NCBI GenBank assembly: GCA_013360585.1
Contig: JABWBH010000006.1
Coordinates: 1 to 64,000, forward strand
Direction: 5' to 3'
DNA length: 64,000 bases
DNA from: Phycisphaerae bacterium
Lineage (GTDB): Bacteria; Planctomycetota; Phycisphaerae; UBA1845
Shown here in pieces: positions 9,318-18,648 of this stretch. Both the position numbers and the translations under genes were made by a program. Numbering within the stretch: position 1 is the first letter of the stretch; every line of letters starts with the position of its first letter. The notes under the pieces were generated by a model. That model saw only the letters and a list, made by a program, of their open reading frames with translations, ran no database searches and was not told where the DNA came from.

Positions 9318-10106
9318 ATGGATTACAAGACGATTATCGTCATGCCGGCGTACAACGCTGAGCGGACGGTCGAGCGCATCTACAAGGACATCCCGAAAGG
9401 GTGCTTCGCGGAATGCATCCTGGTGGACGACTTCAGCCGGGACAAGACCTGCGAGGTCGCCGAGAAACTCGGCATCACCGTCATCAAGCACGACCGCAAC
9501 AAGGGCTACGGCGGGAATCAGAAGACGTGCTACCGGGCGGCGATGGAGCGCGGGGCGGACTTCGTCATCATGCTGCACCCGGATTATCAGTACGACGCGC
9601 GGGTCATCCCCGCGGCGGTGGACATCATGCGCCACGGCATCTGCGACGTGCTGCTGGGCAACCGCATCCGCACGCGGCGTGAGGCGCTCGACGGCGGCAT
9701 GCCGCTGCCGAAGTACCTCGCCAACCGGGGTCTGACTTTCATCGAAAACATCGTGATGGGCCAGAACGCCGGCGAGCTGCACAGCGGCTTCCGCGCCTAC
9801 ACCCGCAAGGTGCTGGAGACGATCCCCTTCGAGCGCAACAGCGACGATTTCGTCTTCGACTCGCAATTCCTCATGCAGACGGTGCACTTCGGATTCAAGC
9901 TCGGCGACATCCCGGTGCCCGTGCGCTACTTCGACGAGATGAGCAGCATCAACTACAAGCGGGCGAGCGAGTACGCCATCCTGACGATGTGGTACCTGTT
10001 CCGCTACGTCACGCACCGCGTCGGCGTCTGGAAACACCCGATCTTCAACCCCGGCGGCGAGGATCTTCAGCGGTCCTGGGCGAGGTTGCAGGGGGCGAGA
10101 GCGTAG
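9318..10106 (+). CDS. Glycosyltransferase family 2
   Basis: [65 protein letters not shown]. Confidence 0.9.
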   Translation: MDYKTIIVMPAYNAERTVERIYKDIPKGCFAECILVDDFSRDKTCEVAEKLGITVIKHDRNKGYGGNQKTCYRAAMERGADFVIMLHPDYQYDARVIPAAVDIMRHGICDVLLGNRIRTRREALDGGMPLPKYLANRGLTFIENIVMGQNAGELHSGFRAYTRKVLETIPFERNSDDFVFDSQFLMQTVHFGFKLGDIPVPVRYFDEMSSINYKRASEYAILTMWYLFRYVTHRVGVWKHPIFNPGGEDLQRSWARLQGARA

Positions 10107-10107
10107 A

Positions 10108-10223
10108 GAATGCAGAATGCAGAATGAAGAATGACAGGTCGGGGAGATTCAGCGCCGCCTTTGATTTCCGAATTCTGCATTCAGCATTCTTCATTCGGCA
10201 TTCAGCATTCAGCATTCAAGGTC
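10108..10223. repeat. GAATGC-type palindromic repeat array, upstream of rfbC
   Basis: gaatgcagaatgcagaatgaagaatg ... gaattctgcattcagcattcttcattcggcattcagcattcagcattc (inverted arms). Confidence 0.8.
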
Positions 10224-10264
10224 TGAGATTTTACAGGATTGAGTAGACTTGGCGAGGAATTCGT

Positions 10265-10834
10265 ATGCCGTTTACCTTTACTCCGTGCCACATCCCTGAC
10301 GTCCTGCTCATTCAGGCGAAAGCCTTCAATGACCCGCGCGGATTTTTCATGGAGACGTTTAAGCGCTCGGATTTCGAGAAGCATATTCCGAAGCGCTTCG
10401 TGCAGGGCAACTACAGCCACTCGACGCAGCGCGGCGTGATCCGGGGCATGCACTTCCAGATCAATCCGCACGCTCAGGGCAAGCTCATGTGGTGCCAGCG
10501 CGGCGAGATCTACGACGTCGCGATCGACATCCGCAAAGGATCGCCGTGGTACGGCAAGTATGTCGGTGAAATCCTGTCCGGCGAGAACAAGCGGATGCTC
10601 TGGGTTCCGGAGGGATTCGCCCACGGGTTCCAGGTGCTGTCCGACGCGGCGGACGTGCTGTACCAGGTGACCGATGAGTGGGCGCCGGCGACCGAGCGCT
10701 CGATCATCTGGAACGATCCGGATATCAGGATCGACTGGCCGATCAAGGGCGAGCCGCTGCTTTCAGACAAGGACGCCAAGGCGCCGAAGCTGAAGGAGGC
10801 GACGGATATCAATTTTGTGTACGAGGGGAAGTGA
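10265..10834 (+). CDS. rfbC: dTDP-4-dehydrorhamnose 3,5-epimerase
   Basis: DPRGFFMETFKRSDFE, FVQGNYSHSTQRGVIRGMHFQ, LWVPEGFAHGFQVLSDAADVLYQVTD. Confidence 0.95.
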   Translation: MPFTFTPCHIPDVLLIQAKAFNDPRGFFMETFKRSDFEKHIPKRFVQGNYSHSTQRGVIRGMHFQINPHAQGKLMWCQRGEIYDVAIDIRKGSPWYGKYVGEILSGENKRMLWVPEGFAHGFQVLSDAADVLYQVTDEWAPATERSIIWNDPDIRIDWPIKGEPLLSDKDAKAPKLKEATDINFVYEGK

Positions 10835-10838
10835 GGAA

Positions 10839-10946
10839 ATGCAGAACGAAGAATGAAGCATGCTGAATGAACGCGCCGCGCGACACGGGGAGCGGCGCTC
10901 AAACCAGCTCGCATTCTTACCGTCATTCTGCATTCCGCATTCATCA
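10839..10946. repeat. Second GAATGC-type palindromic repeat, downstream of rfbC
   Basis: aatgcagaacgaagaatgaagcatgctgaatga ... cattcttaccgtcattctgcattccgcattcatcatg. Confidence 0.75.
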
Positions 10947-10976
10947 TGCGGCTTTCGAAGCCAGGGAACGTAACTC

Positions 10977-11999
10977 ATGATCAAGAACGTATTCGTCACC
11001 GGCGGCGCGGGGTACATCGGCTCGGTTCTTGTCCCGATGCTGATGCAGAAGGGCTACAACGTCACGGTGCTAGATCGCCTGTTCTTCGGGCGCGACACGC
11101 TTCCGCCGGACGGGCCGAACCTCAAGGTCATCCGCGACGACATCCGCACGTGCAGCGGTTCGCTCCTTAAGGGGCAGGACGCGGTCATTGACCTCGCGGC
11201 CATCTCCAACGACCCGGCCGGCGAACTCGATCAGGAGAAGACCTGGCAGATCAATCACCGCGGCCGGGCGCGCATCTGCAAGCTCGCCAAGGAAAACGGC
11301 GTGCAGCGTTACATCCTGCCGTCTTCGTGCAGCATTTACGGATTCCAGGAAGGCGTGCTTGACGAAACGTCGGGCATCAACCCGCTGACCACGTACGCCG
11401 AGGCGAACGGCGCGGCCGAGCGTGACAACCTGCCGCTGGCGGACAAGAACTTCACCGTCGTCGTCATCCGCCAGGCGACGGTCTACGGCGCGTCACCGCG
11501 CATGCGTTTCGACCTGGCGATCAACGGCATGGTCAAGGGCTTCCTCGAGAAGGGGAAGATTCCGATCCTGCGCGACGGGACACAGTGGCGCCCGATGGTG
11601 CATGTGGCGGACACGTCGAAGTGCCAGGTGATGCTGCTGTCGGCGCCCGCGGAGAAGATCAACGGGCAGATCTTCAACGTCGGGTGCAACGCGCAGAACT
11701 ACCAGATCAAACCGCTGGCGGAGGAAGTCGCGCGGGGGCTGAACATGCCGTTTGAGTTCGAGTGGTACGGTGCGCCGGATCATCGCTCGTATCGCGTGAG
11801 CTTCGACAAGCTCACCAGGACGATCGACTGGACGCCGGACTTCGACGCCGCCAAGGGCGCCCGCCAGATCGCCGACCAGATCAAGAGCGGCCAGCTCAAA
11901 CCGACCGACCCGCGCACAATCACGGTGGCCTGGTACAAGCATCTCATCGAAGGCAACCGGATTGCCAAGGAAGTGGCGATGAACGGGGAAGTGCTGTAG
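10977..11999 (+). CDS. NAD-dependent epimerase/dehydratase (extended SDR)
   Basis: NVFVTGGAGYIGSVLVPMLMQKGYNVTVLDRL; YADVN-region catalytic motif divergent (TTYAEANGAAE). Confidence 0.9.
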   Translation: MIKNVFVTGGAGYIGSVLVPMLMQKGYNVTVLDRLFFGRDTLPPDGPNLKVIRDDIRTCSGSLLKGQDAVIDLAAISNDPAGELDQEKTWQINHRGRARICKLAKENGVQRYILPSSCSIYGFQEGVLDETSGINPLTTYAEANGAAERDNLPLADKNFTVVVIRQATVYGASPRMRFDLAINGMVKGFLEKGKIPILRDGTQWRPMVHVADTSKCQVMLLSAPAEKINGQIFNVGCNAQNYQIKPLAEEVARGLNMPFEFEWYGAPDHRSYRVSFDKLTRTIDWTPDFDAAKGARQIADQIKSGQLKPTDPRTITVAWYKHLIEGNRIAKEVAMNGEVL

Positions 12000-12387
12000 G
12001 GAAGCCAGCAGAGCACCGAGGCACAGAGGGTGGGGCGGGTTCTCCGTGCGGGCGACTCTCCGGCGGTTGAGGCGGGACGCCAACCGCCTGGGGTCGTTCG
12101 TCGCTCAGCGACAAAGGCGCGGAACAAGGGGCCGAACTACCCGATAGGCGCCACCACGGTGATCTACTCGGCGGTCGCCGACCGATCTTGATGCTGAAGG
12201 ATCGTCATGCCCGGAGCACGGCCGGTCGTTGTGGTCCGGCCCCCCCCGAAATGTTTCGCATGAACCGGCTCGAACGGTCAAGGGTTGCGTGCCCCATCAC
12301 ATTCCGAAGACCCGCGCGCTGCGGAGGTCCGGGCGTTCCGGAGATTCGTGCGAATTGAAGTTCGCGGCTCGGGTTCCGGGACCGCCC

Positions 12388-13830
12388 CTACTTCCCGATG
12401 CAGAAGCCCGCGAAGACGCGGCCGAGAAGGTCGTCGGTGGTGACGGCACCGGTGACGGTTCCGAGGGCGTCCAGCGCGTCGCGGAGTTCGAACGCCAGCA
12501 GCTCCGACCGGTCCGCGACCGTCGCCGACGACCGCACAAGCTCCGTCGCACGGCCCAGCGCCGACCGGGCCGTCGCCACGGCTTGCGTCTGCCGCGCGTT
12601 CAGAAGGGCTGACACCGCGCCCGAGGATCGTCGCAGACGGATCAGCGCATCCGCCAGGCGGTCCTTCAGGGCGGGCATCCCGCGGCCGGACAGCGCGCCC
12701 ACCGGCACGACATCGGAGAAGCCCGACGCTTGAAGCACTTCAAGGCGACGGCGCTCGTCGGCGTCGGTCAGCAGGTCGCACTTGCTCAGCACGACAAGGC
12801 GCAGCCCGGCAGGTGAGGCGGATGCGGGGTCAGACGCGAGTTCCGGCGCAGCGTCACATGCGGGTTCTGTCGCCGGGATGACCGGGTTCGATCCGTCGAT
12901 CACGTGAACGATCATATCCGCCCGGTCCCGCTCGCGCAGCGCGGCGTCGCGCGCCTGCGCCGCGACCCCGGAGTCCGCGTCGTCAATTCCGGCGGCGTCC
13001 ACCAGCACGGCCTCGCCCGTCGCCAGAACCAGCTTCGCGGCGAGCACGTCCCGGGTCGTGCCGGCCACGGGGGAGGTGATCGCCCGCTCGCGCCCGAGCA
13101 GCGTGTTGAACAGCGTGCTTTTCCCGGCGTTCGGCGGACCGGCAAGGAGGATCCGGGGAAGGGCACTGTCGCGCTCCTGCGCTGGGGGCGGACCGCAGAG
13201 GCGGACCAGCGCCTCATCGAGCCGCGCGACGCGCGTGACCAGTTCCGTGGCGGAGATGAACTCGATCGGCTCGTCCGCGAAATCGATCTGGGCCTCGACC
13301 AGCGCCGCAAGATCGGCGAGTTCGTCCGCGATGCGCCGGACTTCGCGCGTCGTGCGTCCGGATCTCGCCGCCTGAGCCGCGGCGAAGTCCTGATCTGAGT
13401 CGGCCCGGATGACCGCGGCGACGGTTTCGGCGTCGGCGATCGACATCGCGCCGTTCAGGCAGGCCCGCGCCGTGAACTCCCCTGGACTTGCCGGACGCGC
13501 GCCGTGCGCCGACGCCAGCCGCACGATCCACGACAGCAGCGCCGGGGCGCCGATTGTGTGTATCTCCACGAGGTCGTTGCGCGTGTAACTGCGAGGAGCG
13601 CGGAAAACGTAGACCACCGCCGGAGCGTCGACGCCGCCGGGACTGAGTCGCACGCGGCCGATGTGGCGGGTTGACCCGCCCGCCGACTCGATTGCGGCGC
13701 CGCCGTCCAGTGCAACGAGGTTCGCCGCAACCGGTATCGCCTCCGGACCGTCCAGGCGGACGATCCCCACGGCTCGGGGTCCGTGAGCGCTGGATATCGC
13801 CGCAATCGTGTCGGAAACCCCCTCAATCAT
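12388..13830 (-). CDS. mnmE: tRNA uridine-5-carboxymethylaminomethyl modification GTPase MnmE
   Basis: SDTIAAISSAHGPRAVGIVRLDGP N-term, GPPNAGKSTLFNTLLGRERAITSPVAGTTRD G-domain, C-terminal FAGFCIGK. Confidence 0.97.
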   Translation of the reverse strand: MIEGVSDTIAAISSAHGPRAVGIVRLDGPEAIPVAANLVALDGGAAIESAGGSTRHIGRVRLSPGGVDAPAVVYVFRAPRSYTRNDLVEIHTIGAPALLSWIVRLASAHGARPASPGEFTARACLNGAMSIADAETVAAVIRADSDQDFAAAQAARSGRTTREVRRIADELADLAALVEAQIDFADEPIEFISATELVTRVARLDEALVRLCGPPPAQERDSALPRILLAGPPNAGKSTLFNTLLGRERAITSPVAGTTRDVLAAKLVLATGEAVLVDAAGIDDADSGVAAQARDAALRERDRADMIVHVIDGSNPVIPATEPACDAAPELASDPASASPAGLRLVVLSKCDLLTDADERRRLEVLQASGFSDVVPVGALSGRGMPALKDRLADALIRLRRSSGAVSALLNARQTQAVATARSALGRATELVRSSATVADRSELLAFELRDALDALGTVTGAVTTDDLLGRVFAGFCIGK

Positions 13831-13969
13831 TTTTTCGGCGCTGTCCCTCGACCGTGGTGAATAACCCAGGTTGCATTGTACGCAGCCGGGTTCCTGAAGC
13901 GTGGTGTTTTCGGTATCATGTGAATTCTGTGGTCTGGGGGGATCAAGTTCTGTGTGGGGAGATTGCACG

Positions 13970-15751
13970 ATGAAGGGGAGAAGGTCTGCGCGGCAGGGGT
14001 TGTTGGGTGCGTGTGCGGCGGCGGCGCTGCTGCTGACGGGTTCGGCCGGGGCGGGCGCGCTGCCTGACCGCGGAGCGCCGCTGGCGGGGGACGATCAGGC
14101 GCTTTTTGAGCCGATCGAAGGCGTCCGCGAGTTCTCCGGACGGTTGATCGTCCGCCCGGTGCAGGTGGCGGAGTGGGTCAAGCGGGGAGTCTCGCGGGAA
14201 GAGGCGCTGGACCGTCACGCGGAGGCGCATGCGGCGGTCAGCGGCTTCGAGGTTGTAAATTACGTTCCTCAGACGGACGAGTACATCATCACGCTTCCGC
14301 CGGGTACGACGGAGGACGAGATGGCTCGGACGCTGCTGGGGACCGGAAACTTCCAGTACGCGGAGCCGGACTGGCTGGTTTACCCGCTGGGTTGCCCGAA
14401 TGACACGCGGTTCGGAAATCAGTGGCATCATGCGGCGAACCGGATCAACTCCTGTGCGGGGTGGGATCTTCATAGCGGCGATCCGTCGGTGTCGGTCGGG
14501 ATCTGCGACACGGGCATCCGCGTCACGCACGAGGATTTTCAGCTTCATCGCCTCGAGGGATACAACGCGGTGGACCAGCGCTGGGAAAGCCAGGGCGGTC
14601 AAATCAGCGATCTCCACGGCCACGGGACGGCGACCACCGGCTGTGCCGCCGCCAACGGGAACAACGGCAAGGGCATCGCCGGCGTCGGCTGGGATCTGTC
14701 GCACCGCATGTTGCGGGTGAGCAACAACAGCGGCGGCGGATCGAGCCTGTCCACGCTGCAACACGCGGCGCGCACCGCGGTCGAGGCGGGCGACAAGGTG
14801 GCCAGCGTCTCCTACAGCGGGGTGGACGCCGACTCGAACCTGACGACGGCGACGTATGTGAAGTCAATCGGCGGTCTGATGGTCTGGGCGGCGGGAAACG
14901 AGGGCCGGAACCTGAGTCTGTCCAGCCGCGACAACGATGATCTGCTGGTGATCGGGGCGACGGACCAGAATGACAATAAGGCGAGCTTCTCGAATTTCGG
15001 TCCGATGGTGGACTTCACCGCGCCGGGCGTGGATGTGTACACGTGCAGCAACGGATCGGACACGTCTTACGGCGGCGCGAGCGGAACGAGCTTCGCGTGT
15101 CCGCTGTCGGCGGGGCTGGCGGCGCTGGTCTGGTCGCGGAACCCGCAGCTCGATCCGGACACGGTCGAGGAAGTCCTGAAGCTCTCCTGCGACGACCTCG
15201 GTTCGCAGGGCGTGGACAACACCTACGGATACGGGCGGATCGACGTGTACGAGGCGCTGGGGCGCGGTGGCAGCGGCGAGCCGGTGCTCGGGGCCTGCTG
15301 CTTCAATGACGGAAGCTGCTCGGACCAGTTCGCGCAGGACTGCCGGAACGCCGGCGGATCGTGGAAGTTCAACGAGACCTGCGGGACGTTCCAGTGTCCG
15401 CAGCCGGGCGCCTGCTGCGTGGACGACGCGCGGTGCGAGGTCGTGCTGGAACGCGACTGCAACGGCACGTTCGCCGGCGAGGGTTCCTCGTGTGAGCGTC
15501 AGTGCCCCTGCGACCGGGTGAAGAAGTTCCGGGCGGCGTGCAGCAGCGCCGGAACGATGAAGGTCATCGTCAAGTTCCGCGACAACAGCTTCGACGGCGA
15601 GGTGCTGGGCATCACGATCGGCGACGTGGAATATACGGTCGGCGTGCTCGACGGGAAGGCGAAGCTTTTCGCCGGACCCTTCTCGGGTTCGCAGACGGCG
15701 ACGCTGACAACGCCGAACTGCGCGATGTCCTCGACGGCGCAATGCCCGTGA
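13970..15751 (+). CDS. Secreted subtilisin-like (S8) serine protease with C-terminal Cys-rich GACC repeats
   Basis: Signal peptide MKGRRSARQGLLGACAAAALLLTGSAGAGA; GICDTGIRVTHEDF, DLHGHGTATTGCAAA, GASGTSFACPLSAGLAALV; GACCFNDGSCSD / GACCVDDARCE. Confidence 0.92.
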   Translation: MKGRRSARQGLLGACAAAALLLTGSAGAGALPDRGAPLAGDDQALFEPIEGVREFSGRLIVRPVQVAEWVKRGVSREEALDRHAEAHAAVSGFEVVNYVPQTDEYIITLPPGTTEDEMARTLLGTGNFQYAEPDWLVYPLGCPNDTRFGNQWHHAANRINSCAGWDLHSGDPSVSVGICDTGIRVTHEDFQLHRLEGYNAVDQRWESQGGQISDLHGHGTATTGCAAANGNNGKGIAGVGWDLSHRMLRVSNNSGGGSSLSTLQHAARTAVEAGDKVASVSYSGVDADSNLTTATYVKSIGGLMVWAAGNEGRNLSLSSRDNDDLLVIGATDQNDNKASFSNFGPMVDFTAPGVDVYTCSNGSDTSYGGASGTSFACPLSAGLAALVWSRNPQLDPDTVEEVLKLSCDDLGSQGVDNTYGYGRIDVYEALGRGGSGEPVLGACCFNDGSCSDQFAQDCRNAGGSWKFNETCGTFQCPQPGACCVDDARCEVVLERDCNGTFAGEGSSCERQCPCDRVKKFRAACSSAGTMKVIVKFRDNSFDGEVLGITIGDVEYTVGVLDGKAKLFAGPFSGSQTATLTTPNCAMSSTAQCP

Positions 15752-15788
15752 CGTCCGCGTCACGATGACGCTGAACAATGCGGCAGGG

Positions 15789-16460
15789 TTAAGTTTGACG
15801 GGGGGCGGGCGGCTTCAAAGGCGGCCTGTCCCCCGCTTCATGGCGCGCCACCGCCGGGGAGGATCCGGCGTCCGCGGGGGCTTTCCGCCAGGCGTCAATC
15901 ATCGGGCGCAGGCCGTCGGCCAGTTTCTCCTCGGGCGCTCCGCAGAAGTTCAGAAGAAGCCGTCGAACGCAGCGCGGCACCTGCGGATGCCGAAGGCGCG
16001 GCAGCATCGTCCGTCGCTGCGTCTCCTCGGGAAGGAAAGCCTCGAACTGACCTTCCTCAAGCTCTTCGTCATCCATCTCAAACAGGTATCGCGCCTCGAT
16101 CCGCTCCGCATCGAGGCGCCCCGAGCCGAACGGCCCGAGCCGCCACGAAAGCCCCCGCGCGTCGGCGACGAACCCGACTCGCCCCGGCCAAAGCGCCAGC
16201 AGCACCCACCGCCCGCCCCACGCCGCCGCGACCAGCCCGGCGATCCCGATCAGCAGCAGCGCGAAGCTCAGCGCATAATCCTCAATCTGGTTGGACGCGC
16301 CGGAATGACGAAAACTCAGGGAGGAGGCGGCCAGATTGAGCACCAGCGCCGCCGGCGCCGCGGCAATTCCCCCGAGAACACCGCGCATCGCCGCCCGCGC
16401 TCGCGACGCGGGAAGAAAGATCTGCGGAATTGCACCGGGATGGATGCTTGCGTCGGGCAT
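15789..16460 (-). CDS. Hypothetical membrane protein
   Basis: Two predicted TM segments; uninterrupted ORF. Confidence 0.6.
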   Translation of the reverse strand: MPDASIHPGAIPQIFLPASRARAAMRGVLGGIAAAPAALVLNLAASSLSFRHSGASNQIEDYALSFALLLIGIAGLVAAAWGGRWVLLALWPGRVGFVADARGLSWRLGPFGSGRLDAERIEARYLFEMDDEELEEGQFEAFLPEETQRRTMLPRLRHPQVPRCVRRLLLNFCGAPEEKLADGLRPMIDAWRKAPADAGSSPAVARHEAGDRPPLKPPAPRQT

Positions 16461-16503
16461 GACTGGCGGCCTGACGGCGGCGCGTGGACGCCCCGGACCT
16501 TCG

Positions 16504-17709
16504 TTACTCGATCACCCGGTAATAACAATCCCGCTTCTTCGGCTCCCAGCCCGCGTCCGCGATCAAGCGGCGGATGCGCTGCTCGTCGAGGCAGTACGTC
16601 GTGCCCGCGGCGGAGACGACGTTCTCCTCCATCATGACCGAGCCCATGTCGTTGGCGCCGTAGACGAGCGCGAGCTGGCCGATCTTCTCACCCTGCGTGA
16701 CCCAGCTTGACTGAATGTTGGGGATGTTGTCGAGGTAGATGCGCGACAGGGCGTTCATGCGCAGGTACTCCGCGGCGTCGGCGAGCATCAGGTGCTTGCC
16801 GTCGGGCAGGCCGTCGTACTCCGGCGGAAACTGCTTGATGCGGCCCAGCGGCGTCCCGCCGGGCTGGAAGGTCCAGCAGATGAACGCGGTGAACCCGCCG
16901 GTTTCGTCCTGAAGGTCGCGGATGCGCCGCAGATGCTCGATGCGGTCGTCGATCGTCTCGATGTGGCCGAACATCATCGTGATGCTGGTGCGCATGCCGA
17001 GCAGGTGCGCCTCGCGCATGACGGTGAGGTACTGCTCGACGTCGGTCTTGCCCTGGGCGATGCGCTCGCGGACGCGGTCGACGAGAATCTCGCCGCCGCC
17101 GCCGGGGATCGTGTCCAGCCCCGCGTCGCGCAGGCGCAGGAGCACGTCGCGCACGGGCATCTCGAAGATCTCGTGAAACGCCCAGATTTCCGGCGGGCTG
17201 AAGGCGTGAATGTGGATCGACGGATACTCGCGCGAGATGAACCGCAGCAGGTCGAGATACCACTCAAACGGGAGGATCTCCTTCGGCACGAGTCCGCCCT
17301 GCATGAGAATCTGCGTCCCGCCGATCGCGAGAAGCTCCTCGATCTTGCGCCCGATCTCCGCGAACGACAGGACGTATCCCTCGGGAAGGTCGGTGCGCCC
17401 GGTTTTCATCCCCGGCGGGTCGGCCTTGAAGTTGCAGAAGATGCATTTCGCCGAACACCAGTTGGCGTAGTTGATGTTGCGATCAACGACGTAGGTTCGG
17501 TAAGGCTCGGGGTGGAGCCGCGTCGTGATGGCGTGTGCCCGCCGACCGAGTTCGTGGATCGGGGCGTTGAGGTACAGGTCCATCGCTTCGGCGTCGCTGA
17601 TGCGCGCGGATCTCCGTGTTCCCAGACCCGCGTCGCCGCTCACGTTTGCGCCGCGACCGGCTCCCGCCGTCCCCGCTGCCGCCGTCTCGACCTCCGCCGC
17701 CTTGATCAC
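16504..17709 (-). CDS. mqnC: Radical SAM cyclic dehypoxanthinyl futalosine synthase, MqnC-like (futalosine menaquinone pathway)
   Basis: NINYANWCSAKCIFCNF CxxxCxxC, ILMQGGLVP, IPGGGGEIL, MTTSITMMFGHIET-like, WVTQGEKIGQLALVYGANDMGSVMMEENVVSAAG. Confidence 0.9.
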   Translation of the reverse strand: MIKAAEVETAAAGTAGAGRGANVSGDAGLGTRRSARISDAEAMDLYLNAPIHELGRRAHAITTRLHPEPYRTYVVDRNINYANWCSAKCIFCNFKADPPGMKTGRTDLPEGYVLSFAEIGRKIEELLAIGGTQILMQGGLVPKEILPFEWYLDLLRFISREYPSIHIHAFSPPEIWAFHEIFEMPVRDVLLRLRDAGLDTIPGGGGEILVDRVRERIAQGKTDVEQYLTVMREAHLLGMRTSITMMFGHIETIDDRIEHLRRIRDLQDETGGFTAFICWTFQPGGTPLGRIKQFPPEYDGLPDGKHLMLADAAEYLRMNALSRIYLDNIPNIQSSWVTQGEKIGQLALVYGANDMGSVMMEENVVSAAGTTYCLDEQRIRRLIADAGWEPKKRDCYYRVIE

Positions 17710-17866
17710 CCGTCATCCCCTTTTCTCGGTGTCGCCCTCGCCTGAAGCACCGGTCAATTGACGGTCTCGACGATCGACTGTCAACCGTCGCTGCCCCACG
17801 GCCGATGTCGGGGGGATACCGCAGATTCGTTGGCGACGGGATAGCGCCCCAGACCCTGCGGGGCGG

Positions 17867-18490
17867 TCAACCCGGACCGGTGCGGTACAGCCCCGCCGAC
17901 TCGATGTAATTTCGGACCCGATCGGGGACGAGATAGCGGATCGAGCGCCCCTCGCGGACGCGGCGGCGGATGTCCGTGGCGGAGATGTCGATCAGGGGGG
18001 TCTCGAGCACGCCGGATTGCAGCACGGCGATCTGATCTTCGCTGAGGCGCGACCGCAACAGGGTCCAGTCAATCTGCTCCCACCCGGGCCGGGCGGCGGT
18101 GATGATGCGGCAACTGTCCACCAGCGCCCGGACGCGGTACCAGGTCGTCAGCTCCACCAGCGAGTCCGACCCGATCACCCAGTAAAGGATGATGTCCATC
18201 CCCAGCGCCTCGCGGAAGTGGGCCACCGTGTCGATCGTATAACACGGCCCCTGCCGCAGGTCGTAATCTGAAATCTCGAATCCGCGCTCCCCCTCGATCG
18301 ACAGGCGGACCATCGCGGCGCGATCGTCGGGCGGGGCAAGCGTCCCCTGCGGTTTATGCGGAGGCTGCGCGGAGGGCAGGAAAATGATCCGATCGAGCTG
18401 AAGTTGCTCGAAGATCGACCGGGCGATCAGAAGGTGGCCGTGGTGGATCGGGTTGAAACTTCCGCCGAAGAGTGCGAGTTTCTCGGGCAT
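17867..18490 (-). CDS. nadD: Nicotinate-nucleotide adenylyltransferase
   Basis: LALFGGSFNPIHHGHLLIARSIFEQLQLDRIIFLPSAQPPHK; ISATDIRRRVREGRSIRYLVPDRVRNYI. Confidence 0.95.
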   Translation of the reverse strand: MPEKLALFGGSFNPIHHGHLLIARSIFEQLQLDRIIFLPSAQPPHKPQGTLAPPDDRAAMVRLSIEGERGFEISDYDLRQGPCYTIDTVAHFREALGMDIILYWVIGSDSLVELTTWYRVRALVDSCRIITAARPGWEQIDWTLLRSRLSEDQIAVLQSGVLETPLIDISATDIRRRVREGRSIRYLVPDRVRNYIESAGLYRTGPG

Positions 18491-18648
18491 GTGCGATGTC
18501 CACCGTGGTCGCAACCGGTCGGTGCGGCCTCGCCCGTCGTGGGCGGGCCGGATGCGGGGCCGTCCACGCGCCCGATCCCTTGACTCCGCCCGAGTCTAGG
18601 CGTCGCGGTCCGGGGATTCAACCGCGTTCAGAGATCGCGGATCGGTCT

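Noticed and set aside
12000-12387. GCAGAGCACCGAGGCACAGAGGG-type sequence after the SDR gene
   Set aside because: Looks like a common dispersed intergenic repeat; no structure or coding evidence beyond that.
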